From the NCBI RefSeq assembly GCF_009389715.1, contig NW_024067736.1, forward strand, positions 1-64,000: a DNA stretch of 64,000 bases. Reading direction: 5' to 3'. The stretch is from Phoenix dactylifera. Taxonomy: Eukaryota; Streptophyta; Magnoliopsida; Arecales; Arecaceae. Positions 1 through 11,766 of this stretch are shown one piece after another (position 1 is the stretch's first letter; each line of letters begins with the position of its first letter). Position numbers and translations under genes: made by a program. A model generated the notes under the pieces. It did not search any database. It was not told the DNA's origin and worked only from the letters and a program-made list of their open reading frames with translations.

Positions 1-650
1 GACATGCGACGGAGATCACTGGCACTATTGAGGCTTCACCTATTGGGTTAGCCAGGGACATCTGGGGCCCTCATTCTGCTCTTGGCAGCGTCCAGGACGA
101 TATTGATATCCTGGGTGCCCCCACCCCTTGGGTTCCTCAGGTGAACTTCGATGGTAGCATAGCAGCGGATGGGAGCTGCGGAGGAGTGAGATTTATTATC
201 AGGGATCATGACGCCAGACTCGTGGCGGCAAGTGGGCGGAGGATTTTGATTCATCAGTGGTGACCCGCGAAGCTTAGGGGCAGTATGGGAGGGTGTCTTC
301 TATGCGAGACGGGTATTAGGTGCGGGTCGCATCCTTCTCGAGGGGACTCGACCACGGTGATCGAGTGGATCCGGAAGGAGGTGTGCTCAGTTGAGGACCA
401 GCCGCTACTCCACAATATCCGTAGGGCTTTGGGAGAGACTGACTCCTACCAGGCCACGCACGTATATCGGGAGGCGAACGGTGCTGCAGATTGGGTTGCT
501 TCCTTCGCGGCTCATCACTCGGGAGGCTTTTTCTATATTGACCATGGGGCTTATGCCTATGCGCAATATTTTGTTTTCTGATTTTATTGGTCATCTTCAC
601 ACTCGTCAGGTGTGAACCGCCGATATACCAAAAATAATAATAATAATAAT
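1..650 (+). pseudogene. Decayed LINE 3' end, reverse-transcriptase-associated RNase H domain
   Basis: Translated pieces on the plus strand match the RNase H (RVT_3-type) domain that closes plant LINE ORF2: NFDGS near 137, EGDSTTVIEWI near 340-375, and HVYREANGAADWVASFA near 457-510, followed by a stop at 579-581. The pieces lie in at least two frames with stops between them (for example after residue-equivalent SGRR, near 262), so this is a pseudogene. It is cut by the window start, so reverse transcriptase and upstream parts are not seen. A short AAT-rich run (632-650) after the stop fits a LINE 3' tail. A domesticated RNase H gene is less likely because of the frameshifts. Confidence 0.75.
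632..650. repeat. (AAT)n microsatellite, likely LINE tail
   Basis: About six AAT units directly follow the decayed LINE RNase H region. They probably derive from the LINE 3' tail. Confidence 0.6.
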
Positions 651-2504
651 GAACAGTAAAAAAAGATGATCCAACCAGCAGCTCTATTCGCCTTCCGAAC
701 TTCTGGTTCGACACAAGTCCATTTATAGCATTCCTCGAAGGTTTGTTCAGGATGTTGTACCAAACCGGCAGATGGGATCCACCATGTGATGACGCAATTG
801 ACGATGGTTGGTGCAGGAAGGAAGCAGGGCGCATGCTTAAAATTCTAGGACCATGGAGAAAGATAATTCCACCACTTGTTGCCTGATGATGATTAAAGTT
901 CAATTCCTAGGCATAGGACAGAGCATGATATAAATATCATTACACATACATCAGCTTACCACATATCCATGAGACCATGAGATATATCTCATAGGTACAT
1001 AAAAGTATGTCCATGAGATACATCTCTTTATCCTTTAACCGCTAGAATATCTACTGAATGATGTATTATTTGTTGTAACGGTGTTATAACCTTAATGACA
1101 GTTTTTGTCACCTCCCATTGTGTTGTTGAGAAAAATAACTTGGAAAAATTTGATGGCTATTATTTTTCATTATTTCTCATTATAACGGATCCCGTAACAT
1201 ATTGTTTTCATCTATACCTGTTAGTTAAAATATTATTTAAAATACAAAATTTTTATCTCAAAATTCTCTCCAAAAATAGTTCCAACATTCAAAAAATAAT
1301 ATTAATTTATTTAATAAAAAGTAAAAAATAATATTATTGTTTTTCTATTATTGCCCATTATTCCATGATATCTACATAGAAACTGATAGAAGGTGGAAAG
1401 TTTTAAGATCCAATTTTTAAAAAAAATATAGCTGCCGTAACTGTGAATAACGATTTCGGTGGATCCATTATAACGGAATAACATGTTACTTAAAACCTTA
1501 AAACCTTACAACCTTGGTGTTATTAAAAAAGTCCTAAATAAGAAGTATTGGTCACGTTTATTTGCAGTCATTAAGGACTATGATTTTGGTATTGACATCT
1601 GAAGTCAATATTCCTCTCATGTGATATTCCAAATATAGGTGGTTCTTTGACTTGTCACTTGAAAACATCTTTCTCCAGTTTCCTAGGCGGATTCCGTTTC
1701 CAAGCAGTTGTGAAAACAGCTTCCACGACAGCGGGGTACGTAACAAGTGCAAGCAAAATCCTGCACGGCTGCCTTCCATGATTTTTCTATTTCCCCCCTA
1801 AGAAGCAAGAACCAGTTATCAACAAATTTGATTGGCAAAAAGAGAAATATGTTTTTTTTTTTTTGGCTGGAAAAGAGGGAAGAGAGAAATTTGCGTCCCT
1901 CCGGCTGGAGAATGTTTGATGCAAAGTTGCAAACAAATTACTCATATCTTCCCCATCCGTAGTGAAACCTCACGTGTGAGTACATCACACCAGCACTACC
2001 TAAGTACCGGCAGATCAGATAGCGACTCCATCGAACAAATCAGGCGGACGACATCTGGTCTCCGCATTCAATCGACGCCCGCGCATTTCAAATTTGAGCC
2101 ACTCCAATGGAATCAAAGCCTCGCTCCCACCATGCTACCACCTCGGTGGTAAGAGAAATATAATTCGCATAATGAAATAAAAATAGACATGGAGGGACGA
2201 AAATTAGGTGGGAGAGAAAGGAAAGAAACAGGAGAAAAAATACACACGCTCTGAATCTGTTTACATCAAGGATGAAAGCGTATATCACTAGTTTAACCTC
2301 CCCACACTGCCTTCCCAGTGCCTTCTCAAACACACTGCCTTCATTCCCCTTACGAAGACCAAAGGCCAACCGTCTAGATCACTTGTACATATAGCTTTAA
2401 AAACAGGTAGGTACATTACCTGAGCTTATATAATTTATTGTAAGAGAAACCATCAACAAATAAAACCCATAGATAGATTGCAGATTCTGCCAAACTTCAT
2501 GCCC
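651..2504. other. Intergenic DNA downstream of DAHP synthase
   Basis: This AT-rich stretch contains only short open frames with no recognisable domain. The part next to 2504 should hold the 3'UTR and poly(A) site of the minus-strand DAHP synthase gene, but I cannot place the cleavage site. I see no RNA gene or complete mobile element. Confidence 0.5.
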
Positions 2505-5500
2505 TCAGAAAGGCAAGGGGGGCAAAGAGCTCAAATTGTTGGAAAGTGGCAACTGGATCCTCCTCTTTCTAAGACGCTCTGCAATGATGAAGGCAAGCTC
2601 CAGCGCCTGAGATGCGTTGAGCCGTGGGTCACAGTGGGTCTGGTAGCACGATCTTAGGTCATCAAAGGTCACAGTCCGAGACCCACCGATGCACTCCGTC
2701 ACGTTCTGCCCTGTCATCTCCAGATGAACGCCTCCGGGGTGGCTCCCTTCCTGCTCGTGTACATCAAAAAATGCTCGCACCTCCGCCTGCCGAGGAAGGA
2801 AACAACATTATCGCCAGCAATAAGCCAATAGAGTTTCATCTTATTAAGCATGTTTCGTGAAAGATGATCTATGGTACCCAACCTTCTAAAGGATTAGGAT
2901 TTTTGAGGTCTCAAACCTCTACAAGCTCTCTGTCAACTTTGAATGTGGATCACAAAGATGCAATAAGGGATCCAAACATGCCCCTAAAAGTCCCTCTCAA
3001 ATTTAGATGGGTGAGATAAAGTCAATTATTGTGAGATGGGTGATGAAGAATTAGGGTTTGATTGTGGAGAGAGCATGAGATATGGTTGGCACGTCCAAGA
3101 AAGGCTGCAGGTTCAAATACTAAACAAGCAATGCTAAACTAACATCATTCCTTTTTAAAAAAAAGTCACAAAAATCAGGTTAGTGGGTGAAAATTTTTGT
3201 TTGCGGGAGGCTTGCCATCCAACCACATGGCTCTTCTCCTAAACAAGCATTAGTTCTGATTTTTAATGTTGTTATGAGGGCTGATGTTTAGTTTAATATT
3301 TTTCTTAACTAATTTGATACAGGTAGATGATGACATTTATAAAAAATATACCACCTTTGATAGCCCCCCCCCCCCCTTTTTTTTGCCATCTACAGCTCCT
3401 ATGTTCCCAGACAACCAATAAGCATGTTAGTATATGCTATAGATCGACTGATCAAATTAGAAATATGCCACCGGATATTTAATATCAAACTAGAGGAATC
3501 TTAAATATTCCATGCAAAAGAAAAGGTTAGTGCCTGGGTCAAGCTTTCATATCAATGAATAAACACAGAACACACATTAAACAACTTAGTAATGACATTT
3601 AATATAGATTTATCTCCTCCACACTAACCTTCATCGCAAATCTGAGGACCACACCAACCACAACCATGACCATTTTGGATAATTATTTTAGCGGGCAACA
3701 AGTAGATGCATGTCATTATCAATGACAACTTTGGCCCAATATACATGGTCAACATTTCTGGGTCTCCTGTCTCTCTTCCTTGAGGTTACTTGAGCATGAA
3801 TAATTAAATATTCTCTTTGATAGCTTTCTGCTTTTTGTGATGAATGGAGAGACTCAAAGCTTAATGGTATCATCACAATTTTACTCAAAACTCAGGATAA
3901 TTCTTCCCTAAGATTTCTTAGTACATGTTGATTAACTAATCTAGGGTTGCCTACTCTCTCTCTCTTTTCTTTTTTTTTTTTGCTCTTCACATCAACTTTT
4001 TATGTTCTATTTTACCATTTTAAGTAGTAATTTGTGACCTCCCAGCAAAACCTCAGTACATATGAAGTCAACAGTTTCCATAATACGTGGCATGGATTCA
4101 TTGATTGACGAATTGGATCATCGGCTGATGAAACAGTTTAGAAGGGGAATGCCTGCCCTATCACAAGACACAGGCACTCCTCAACCACTTAATGGAGCCA
4201 TAAGCCTCAGAACCCTCAGTGTTGTAGCTGATGGGCCAGAGTTGTCATGCTCCATCACCATTTTGAAAGCTCAAGGGAACAGTTGACCGATCAATTATGT
4301 ATTAGTTCATGATTGAAAGAATTGATTAGAAGTAACTCCAACAAGGAAAAAGGAAACTCATTAAAATTGAAATAAACAAATAAAGTTTTTTGACGGGTCT
4401 ATATGCCGTAAGGTGCAACAGAGCTACAAACATACCACCTGAAAACCAACTTTAGCTCAAAAATATGCACTTAATGTTTCACAAATAGCTTTTATATTTT
4501 CATACCTTTATTCTACTCCAAGACATTAAAGCTAGAATTAAAATGTTAAATACAAAGTCATTAAAGAAAGCAAAAGGTTAGTTGAGATCAAGGTTTTAAA
4601 TACCAGTTCCCAATTGTCCCAAGTGTCGGGACAAGATGAATTGAGAAATACCGGTTCCCAATTGTCCCATGCATCAGTATGCGATGCATCTCGTCGCACG
4701 GGTGACCCGTCCCATGATTAAAAATCTTAATAGATGCTATTTTTGTTTAAATGAAATGCAATATACTTATAAGAGATTTAAATGCATATCAATAAAATGA
4801 TAAATGAGAGGGAAGCTTCACATACCCGGATGGCATCAAAAGGTCTAGTCTTGAGGCCACAGGGGGCCTTGATGGTGTTGCCATGCATGGGATCACTGAC
4901 CCAGGTGACAATTTGGCCTGCCCCACGAACTGCTCGGATGAGGTGGGGAAGCTTCACCCTCATGTTCTCAGCCCCCATCCTCGTAATTATTGTGATTCTC
5001 CCTGGCTTGTTATGAGGGTTCAGTATTTCTATCAGCTTCACCAGCTCCCTCGGGTCCATCTTATCACTTACCTGCGTCAATTCATCCATTGAAGCACCTA
5101 TATTTAGTCTCCACACAAGCACATACTAATCGGAGTTTCTTTGGAAGGAAAAAAGGGAATTCTTGTAGCTACCTTGATGCCAAGGGGATTGGCAAGGCCA
5201 CGAAGGAACTCAACATGGGCTCCGTCAAGCTGGCGAGTGCGCTCCCCAACCCAGAGGAAGTGGGCAGAGCAGTCATAAAAGAGGCCAGAGGTAGAGTCCT
5301 CACGAGTGAGGGCCTGCTCGTAAGGGAGGAGAAGGCACTCATGAGAGGTCCAGAACTCAGTCATTGTCATGATGGGGTGGTCCACTGTTAGCCCTGCTGC
5401 TGACATGAACCCCAGTGCCTCATCCACTCGGTGGGCAAGCTCTCGGTACCTGGAAGCTCGTTCCCACAGAAACAGCAAGACAAGGAGCAAGTTTTAGATT

Positions 5501-7461
5501 TTGGATTTCAAAAATGTCTCGACGGTCTCAGTCTTGACTTAGGAATTGACTATTGGATTCTAGAATCTCTTGTTTTTTCCCCTGAATTAGGAACAAAGTC
5601 GCAGTCCATAATTTCTCTCTCTTTAGGATGTTGAAGGCATATATTTTTATCTTTCCCAGTCGAGTCACTTTCTCGTCTAGAGGACTGAACTATTGATAAA
5701 TGCACTCCTTAATTTTGGTAGATATCTTTTTCCAAACTCTAAGATAAAACCGAAAGAAAAAAAAAGCAGGGAATATTCTAATATTGACAGCTTAGAACAT
5801 TACAGAGGAAAGATATAATAGTGTGGAATAACAGGCCAAATAGTAGAGTGAAATTCATGCAAATATATTTTATATTTCTAGATGTCACAATTTCCTTACT
5901 ATGAATTGTGGAAGTCAATCTGTTATTTGTCGGTGCTGGATTTAATATGTATCTAGAATAATATGTATATTTATCATAAGAAACCAAATTCATTTATAAA
6001 ATAAATTGATCAACGCAACTTTTATAGAGAAAAACTGATTCAAAATTCAGCAATATTAAGTTCTACAAGAGTTTATATGATAACTCCAATTCTTCTTCGT
6101 TCTCGTAAGATAAAGGCATATAATGAATATTATGAAGAGCTCAAGATAAAGGCATATAATGAATATTACCAAGAACTCGGGACCTCTGCTCTGATACCAT
6201 GTTGAAAACACCACTTGTCCTAAAAGCATAAGCTTATAGAATGAGCTATATTTATTTTTATATTTTATATTTTCTAACACTCCCGTATAGATTTATTTAT
6301 ATATTTTATAATAAGAAGAATTCAAAGCTAACGAATAAATATTAATCATTTCTACAGAAAAGAAACAGCACAACACCTATCAACCTTTTTGAGAAAAGAC
6401 TGATATTCGAACAAAATAACTATGATAAGCGCGAACACTACATAAAGTTTAAAACCAGACAAAACTTTTCAAATAGACTAAGAAACAAACAGCAATCTAA
6501 TTTGTGGCGATGAAACAGATCCCTCGAAACCAAGATCAGTAGAAAAAACTTCACACTACTCACCGGTCTCCCTGCTCACTGTGCTCGGCAAAGTCGAGAT
6601 TCCACTGCGTCACCCGCTGCATCGCGGCGTACCCTCCGGTGGCAAAGGCCCGGAGGAGGTTAAGCGTCGTCGCCGCCTGGCAGTAGGCCCTGATCATCCT
6701 GTCGGGGTCCGGCGTCCTTGACTTTTCGTCAAACGCGTCGCTGTTAATGTTATCCCCTCTATAGCTCGGAAGCTTCACCCCGTTCCGCTCCTCGAACGGG
6801 TCCGACCTCGGCTTCGCGAACTGGCCCGCCATCCGCCCCACCTGCGCCACCACCGAATCGAGCGATCACGGCCCTAGATCCCGCCAATCCGACGGCCCAG
6901 AATCCAGATCGCAGGGGAATGGAAAGGGCATCTTACCTTGACGACGGGCATCTGGCCGCCGAACATGAGGACGGCGCCCATCTGGAGGAGGACGCGGAAG
7001 GTGTCTCGGATGTTGTTGGCGTTGAACTCCTTAAAGCTCTCGGCGCAGTCGCCGCCCTGAAGGAGGAAGGCCTTGCCGACGGCGGCGTCGGCGAGGCGTT
7101 CCTCGAGGTGGCGAGCTTCGCCGGCGAACACAATCGGCGGGAAGCTCTCCATCGTCCGGAGCACCGACTCGAACTCCTTCTTGTCCGGGTACTCCGGCAG
7201 CTGGAGCGCCTTCTTCGACTTCCAGCTGTCCAGCGACCACTTCACCGGCGCGGCCGTGGCCGCCGGGATCTTCTCGGCGACGGCCGGGTTCTTGGCGGGC
7301 TCCGCCGCATGGATGGCCGATATCGGACGGGGGGCGGCGCGGCGGCGCTGGGCGGGGAGAAGGGAAGCGAGGCGGTGCTGCTGGCCGCCGGCGGTGGCGG
7401 AGGAAGAGAGTTGGTGGAGGGGGTTGGTGGCGGAGAGAGTGGAGCTGCTCACTAGGGCCAT
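2505..7461 (-). CDS. DAHPS: Class II DAHP synthase, chloroplastic (5 exons)
   Basis: 3-deoxy-D-arabino-heptulosonate-7-phosphate synthase condenses phosphoenolpyruvate and erythrose-4-phosphate, the entry step of the plastid shikimate pathway. Coding exons on the minus strand are 7461-6937, 6841-6564, 5449-5173, 5071-4826 and 2786-2505. All four introns have GT/AG ends and phases agree, giving 536 codons including stop (535 residues), normal for plant DAHPS. The first ~50 residues are Ser/Ala/Arg-rich, like a transit peptide. Family motifs in order: [11 protein letters not shown] (exon 1), [17 protein letters not shown] (exon 2), [11 protein letters not shown] and [17 protein letters not shown] (exon 3), [17 protein letters not shown] and [13 protein letters not shown] (exon 4), [15 protein letters not shown] and [10 protein letters not shown] (exon 5). 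Known metal ligands of the family (Cys in GGDC, His in DPMH, Glu in HLE, Asp in HCDP) are all present. The start is the first ATG before the transit-like peptide. Intron 4 is about 2 kb. Confidence 0.96.
6107..6178. repeat. 36-bp direct tandem repeat, 2 copies
   Basis: Two adjacent 36-bp copies (6107-6142 and 6143-6178) begin AAGATAAAGGCATATAATG and differ at three positions. They lie in DAHPS intron 2, next to the TRIM-like primer-binding site, and are probably part of that element's internal region. Confidence 0.8.
6188..6279 (-). mobile_element. TRIM-like LTR remnant with primer-binding site in DAHPS intron 2
   Basis: On the minus strand an 80-bp sequence (6279-6200) starts TGTTAGAAAATA and ends TTTCAACA, so it has TG...CA LTR ends. 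It is immediately followed by TGGTATCAGAGC (6199-6188), the classical plant initiator-tRNA-Met primer-binding site. That layout is a 5' LTR plus PBS of a very small LTR retroelement (TRIM class). I see no second LTR to the left, so the copy is truncated or recombined. It shares orientation with the host gene. Confidence 0.65.
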
Positions 7462-7512
7462 TTCCTTCTCTCTCTTCCTTCCTTTCTTTGTTCGTTTGTC
7501 TCGAAAGAGAAT

Positions 7513-7537
7513 GAGAGAGAGAGAGAGAGAGAGAGAG
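7513..7537. repeat. (GA)n microsatellite in DAHPS leader
   Basis: An uninterrupted GA run of about 12 units lies roughly 50 bp upstream of the DAHPS ATG. On the transcribed strand it reads as a CT-rich leader, common in plant 5'UTRs. Confidence 0.9.
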
Positions 7538-7882
7538 CCCTGGGAGGGCTCGAGGGGAAAGAGGGGCATTTATGGGGCGGAATGCGAACAACCTGAGCGG
7601 GGGTTGGTGGTGTGGTAGTTGAGGAAGAGGAAGGGTATTTCGGGTATGGGACCAAGAAAATTCTAAGATACAGTGGACTTAGACCGTGCATAATCTCCTA
7701 TCTATAAGTTGATAAAATTGTGGATTAAAATATCTATATCTATATCGGCAAATTATTTACCTAACCTGCTACGGTGAATCCGATGGGGACGGCTTCGAGC
7801 CCAACCGCAGGGGGCAGGTCTCTTTTTTCCTTTTTCAGATTTTAATTTTCGAGATTTTAATTTGGGGAAGGGTTGGTGGTAA

Positions 7883-7985
7883 CACGTGCAACGCATCGCG
7901 CTTTGGAAAGTAGGAGAGAGAGGGATTTTAGTTTGGTAAAACCACGTGAGCGGATCCGCTTCGCTCGATTTGCAACTAGCACGTG
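7883..7985. promoter_or_regulatory. Cluster of three G-boxes (CACGTG)
   Basis: Palindromic CACGTG occurs at 7883-7888, 7943-7948 and 7980-7985, about 420-525 bp upstream of the DAHPS start. Three perfect copies in about 100 bp are more than expected by chance. The palindromes are orientation-free, so assignment to DAHPS rests on proximity. Confidence 0.6.
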
Positions 7986-7996
7986 CCACCTTACTC

Positions 7997-7998
<2 letters not shown>

Positions 7999-8043
<45 letters not shown>
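7999..8043. repeat. (GA)n microsatellite
   Basis: About 22 GA units lie directly beside the third G-box. GA repeats can bind plant BPC/GAGA-binding proteins (family knowledge); the length is likely polymorphic. Confidence 0.9.
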
Positions 8044-8050
<7 letters not shown>

Positions 8051-8466
8051 ATAAGATCTTGAGTGTATTCGTATGCGTATTGTATAAATAATTCGTCAAT
8101 ACTAAAAAATAAAAAAGAAATAGGAAGCTTTGGATATTGTACCAAGTGCATGAAGTTACTTATCTTGGTAATTGTTCCATCAGTTCATTGCCACACAAGC
8201 AACACTAATTGTAGCGATTGCATGCAGTTATGTGTAGTTGTTTGGCCATCATCTTAACGAAATTTTATTTGAAGCATGATTTGTATTATCAACTTGTATT
8301 TGACAATTTGGTTACTTATATTTCTTTAATTCACTTGAGTTGAGTGGTTGATTAACAGGGCTGATAGATTAAGGAGACGGGGGAGAGTAAAGCGAAGGGA
8401 GGCTTTTGTTCGTTAATGTGAAGTTCGTTTTTTAAGTCTAAAAACTAGGACGATTTAATACGTCAC

Positions 8467-9278
8467 TGTTGCTGGTGGTCCAAACCGAGAACGATTGACA
8501 CAGCGGTGTGAACGGGGTTCCGTCTGAGTTGTCTTGGTTGGTGTTGGTTACGCTCCACCTTCCACCGGGAAACCTGCAAGCAAGCCTCGCACCACCACTG
8601 GGGTAGTGGGGGCCCTCCGACGATCAAGTCAGAGGAGATTGGAGGAGGAGGAGAGATGATAATCGCAAGCAAGAGAATGCTCTGGAAGATATTGCTTACC
8701 CCCTTCTCCCCCCAGCCGCATATATACCTGGCTGGGGGGTCTCTCAGGGGGGTTTGTCATCGTGGGCGCGATGGAGTGGCCACTGACATGGCCGTTACAG
8801 GGCGTCGTGGAGCAGCGCTGGGTACGGCCATGACAGGGCGTAGTGGAGTTCCGCTTTGTACGGCTGATACAGGAGATCGTGGAACAGCATCGGGTACAGC
8901 CGTTGCAGGGAGTAGTGGAGCAGGAGGCCTCGGCGTGCCTCTGGGAAGCAGCCTGTCGTTATCAAGAGATCTCCGACTCGGGGTCGGAGTGCTGGATCAG
9001 GGGGCAGCTGACCCGGGGTCGGGCTGCGGTGCTGAGGATATCCGACTTGGGGTCGGATTGCTAGATTAAGGGGCAGCCGACTCGGGGTCGGGCTGCGAAG
9101 CCGAGGATGTCCGACTCGGGGCCGGACTGCTGGATCGAAGGGCAGCCGACTCGAGGTCGGGCTGTGGAGCCGAAGATGTCCGACTCGGGGTCGGATTGCT
9201 GGATCAAAGGACAGCCGTAGTCTTCATGGGCGCGCGTGCCGGTCACGTGGAGCATGGCGGCTTAGTTCCCCCGTAACA
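8467..9278 (-). repeat. 3' LTR of element A (812 bp)
   Basis: It is collinear with 19289-20034 but has one more 66-bp repeat unit at its inner end. A TATATA core-promoter motif reads on the minus strand at about 8726-8721. The U3 repeats carry CCGAC/GTCGG palindromes. Confidence 0.92.
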
Positions 9279-9294
9279 GTAGCCCCCCACTTCC
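9279..9294 (-). other. Polypurine tract of element A
   Basis: The minus strand reads GGAAGTGGGGGGCTAC immediately before the TG of the 3' LTR, the expected position and composition of the plus-strand primer tract. Confidence 0.8.
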
Positions 9295-9392
9295 GAGCCT
9301 GGAACCAGAAGGGGAACGGGTGAAGGGAGTGATGCTTCGAGATTGCCGCCATCCCTCGGAGAGGCGCGCGCGCTTCGAGCTCCTCCGACGTC

Positions 9393-10983
9393 ATGCGGTC
9401 GGACAAGGGACCGGCTGTTGATAGGTCGTCCCTACTGGAAGCGGTTCGGAGGAGGAAACGAGCTCCTCCGAGCGGGGCCCCGCCGGCGAAGAAGTCCCGC
9501 AAGGAGGTGCCTCCGACGCCGACCGACGAGTCCGGGCCCACCGATCAGGGAGACGCCGTGGGCACGGACCGGCAGCTGACGCTGTATCAGCCCTCCGGTG
9601 GTGAGACTGCCGCTATTCCGGAGGTATCATCCGAGCCCGCTCGAGACGGACGGGTCGGACGTAATCGGTCCCCGGCCCGGCCTTCGACTCAGCCGGCTCC
9701 TGATGATTCGAGGAGGGACGCGCCGAGGCCCCAGCCGAGCGGGGCCCTATCAATTCCTGGAGTGGCCCCCGCCCCGAGCACAATCAGCAGGACTCTTCCC
9801 CAGGCGATGGATAAGGGTAAGGCTGCAGAACCACCATCCGGCTCCGGGGAGAAATCGGGGTCGGCCTTCACTACCGATGGCGCCCGAAACCTCATCGAAA
9901 CAGTGCTGCTGGAGAAGGACCGTCGGCGGGTCCGGGAGTTGGGGGTCTCTGACGTCGGGGCTGCCAGCTGTGTCTGTCTCATGTCGGTGAGTGTTCTTCT
10001 GGCCGCTCTTCACCATTTATTAGCTCTGTTGTTCTCCGCCTGACGCCCTCACTTTTCCTATCTCTTAGCTCGCCCAGTACATGATCCGTCTAGAGGAGTG
10101 CTACAAGGAACAGGCGGGGCTTCTGGCGAAGGCCGAGGACCGACTGAAAGCAGTGGAAGAGGGAGGCCAGGCTGTGGCGGGCAGGACGACCGGGGACCTC
10201 AAGGCGAGGCTCCGGGAGGCCGAAGAGCGGGCACTCGGCTTCGCCGCTCTCGAGAAGCAACTGTTGGAAGCTCGGGAGCAACTCAAAGTCGCCTCGGGCC
10301 TCGAAAGCAGGGTTAAGAAGGCGGAGGAACGAGCTGAAAAGCAGTCCCGGAAGGTCGCGGACTATCGAGAGAGGTGGGAGAAGGCTCAGCGGTCTGCCGA
10401 CAGCGCCCGCAACCGAACCCGGTCTCTTGAAGCCAAACTGGGCGAATTGGAGTCAGCCTTGGAGAGGTCCCGCGCGAACGACCAAGAGCTCCGTTCGCGC
10501 CTGGAGGAAGCTGAGGCCGCTCGCACTGCTGCCGAGGCGGAGCATAAGGAGGCTCAGGCTAATCTGCTGAGGGTCTCCTCCGAGGCTGAAGACCGGATTG
10601 TGGCGAAGGTCTTGGAGGCTAAGGCTCAGATTACGGAGCGAGCAGAGGCGGCGCTGGCCGAGAAGAGTGCGGAGATCGGGCGCCAGGCGGTACAGGCTTA
10701 TCGTCAGTCCGCTGAGTTCACCCGAGATATGTCGGAGGCGGTACGGGCCTATCGTCAGTCTGACGAGTTCGTCCGTGACGCGTCGGATGCGGGGTCCGAA
10801 TCCTTCATCTTAGGCTTCGAGGAGGGCCTGGCCAGGGTGTCGGCTAAGTACCCCGAAGTTGACCTGAGTGGGATTTCCCTTCTCGACTCCTCTCCGGCGC
10901 CATCGCCTGCTGATTCTCCTACCGCCTCCCTACCCCCTGCGGACGAGCCCGACGCTCCCGACCCGGGGGTTCCTCCAAGCTGA
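9393..10983 (+). pseudogene. Antisense ORF of element A, 5'-truncated (coding exons 2-3)
   Basis: This runs opposite to gag-pol and corresponds to the last two coding exons of the complete gene in element B. Exon 2 is open through 9986 and ends ATG-TCG before GTGAGT. An 82-bp intron (9987-10068) ends CTTAG. Exon 3 runs 10069-10983 (stop). Exon 2 is Pro/Arg/Ser-rich with basic clusters (RRRKR, AKKSRK). Exon 3 is a heptad-rich coiled coil with a conserved tail around YPEVDLS. Coding exon 1 (the gypsy-type transposon domain) and the promoter found in B are absent: DNA next to the polypurine tract joins directly to exon 2 sequence near 9385. Exons 2-3 have the same lengths as in B with no indels, unlike gag-pol. 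The ATG at 9393 is the first in-frame Met and need not be used. Confidence 0.8.
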
Positions 10984-11167
10984 CCTCTTGTACCTTTCGT
11001 TGTCCTCTTTTTTTTGTATGTCGGCGTTTTGCCAAATTGTATGGGCCTTGGCCCTGAAACAATGAAAATTAATACAAGTCGAATGTTTCTTCATCTCGCT
11101 TTCGTCCTCCCCTTTTTTTTCTTTTTGACTCTTGGCAGCGTCTTGCCGACTCCTGACTCTCGAAGTT

Positions 11168-11766
11168 CTTCCGGCCCTAAGCCAGGCATCCGAGGGTTAG
11201 GCCTCAGGAAATTCTTCCGGCGCTAAGCCAGGCATCCGAGGGTTAGGCCTCAGGAAATTCTTCCGGCGCTAAGCCAGGCATCCGAGGGTTAGGCCTCAGG
11301 AAATTCTTCCGGCGCTAAGCCAGGCATCCGAGGGTTATGCCTCAGGAAATTCTTCCGGCACTAAGCCAGGCATCCGAGGGTTAGGCCTCAGAAAATTCTT
11401 CCGGCACTAAGCCAGGCATCCGAGGGTTAGGCCTCAGGAAATTCTTCCGGCACTAAGCCAGGCATCCGAGGGTTAGGCCTCAGGAAATTCTTCCGGCACT
11501 AAGCCAGGCATCCGAGGGTTAGGCCTCAGAAAATTCTTCCGGCGCTAAGCCAGGCATCCGAGGGTTAGGCCTCAGGAAATTCTTCCGGCACTAAGCCAGG
11601 CATCCGAGGGTTAGGCCTCAGGAAATTCTTCCGGCGCTAAGCCAGGCATCCGAGGGTTAGGCCTCAGGAAATTCTTCCGGCACTAAGCCAGGCATCCGAG
11701 GGTTAGGCCTCAGGAAATTCTTCCGGCACTAAGCCAGGCATCCGAGGGTTAGGCCTCAGAAAATTC
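11168..11766. repeat. 46-bp tandem array, 13 copies (element A)
   Basis: Thirteen head-to-tail 46-bp copies, each containing AAGCCAGGCATCCGAGGG, with near-perfect spacing. They lie between the antisense ORF and the 121-bp array, inside the 3' untranslated part of the Tat element. There are no spacers, so it is not a CRISPR array. Tat 3'UTRs are known to hold variable tandem repeats that can seed satellites. Confidence 0.95.

Larger units (their letters stand above)
7462..8466 (-). promoter_or_regulatory. DAHPS 5'UTR and promoter region
   Basis: This is the space between the DAHPS start codon and Tat element A. The transcript leader would be CT-rich (GA run at 7513-7537 on plus). A weak TATA-like CATAAAT lies at about 7567-7573 on the minus strand. 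Three CACGTG G-boxes sit at 7883-7888, 7943-7948 and 7980-7985, next to a 45-bp GA run. G-boxes bind bZIP/bHLH factors; their activity here is inference. Element A begins 1 kb upstream of the start codon. Confidence 0.6.

Noticed and set aside
6919..7618. Plus-strand open frames over DAHPS exon 1
   Set aside because: They are shadows of the GC-rich transit-peptide exon, whose minus-strand frame matches DAHP synthase.
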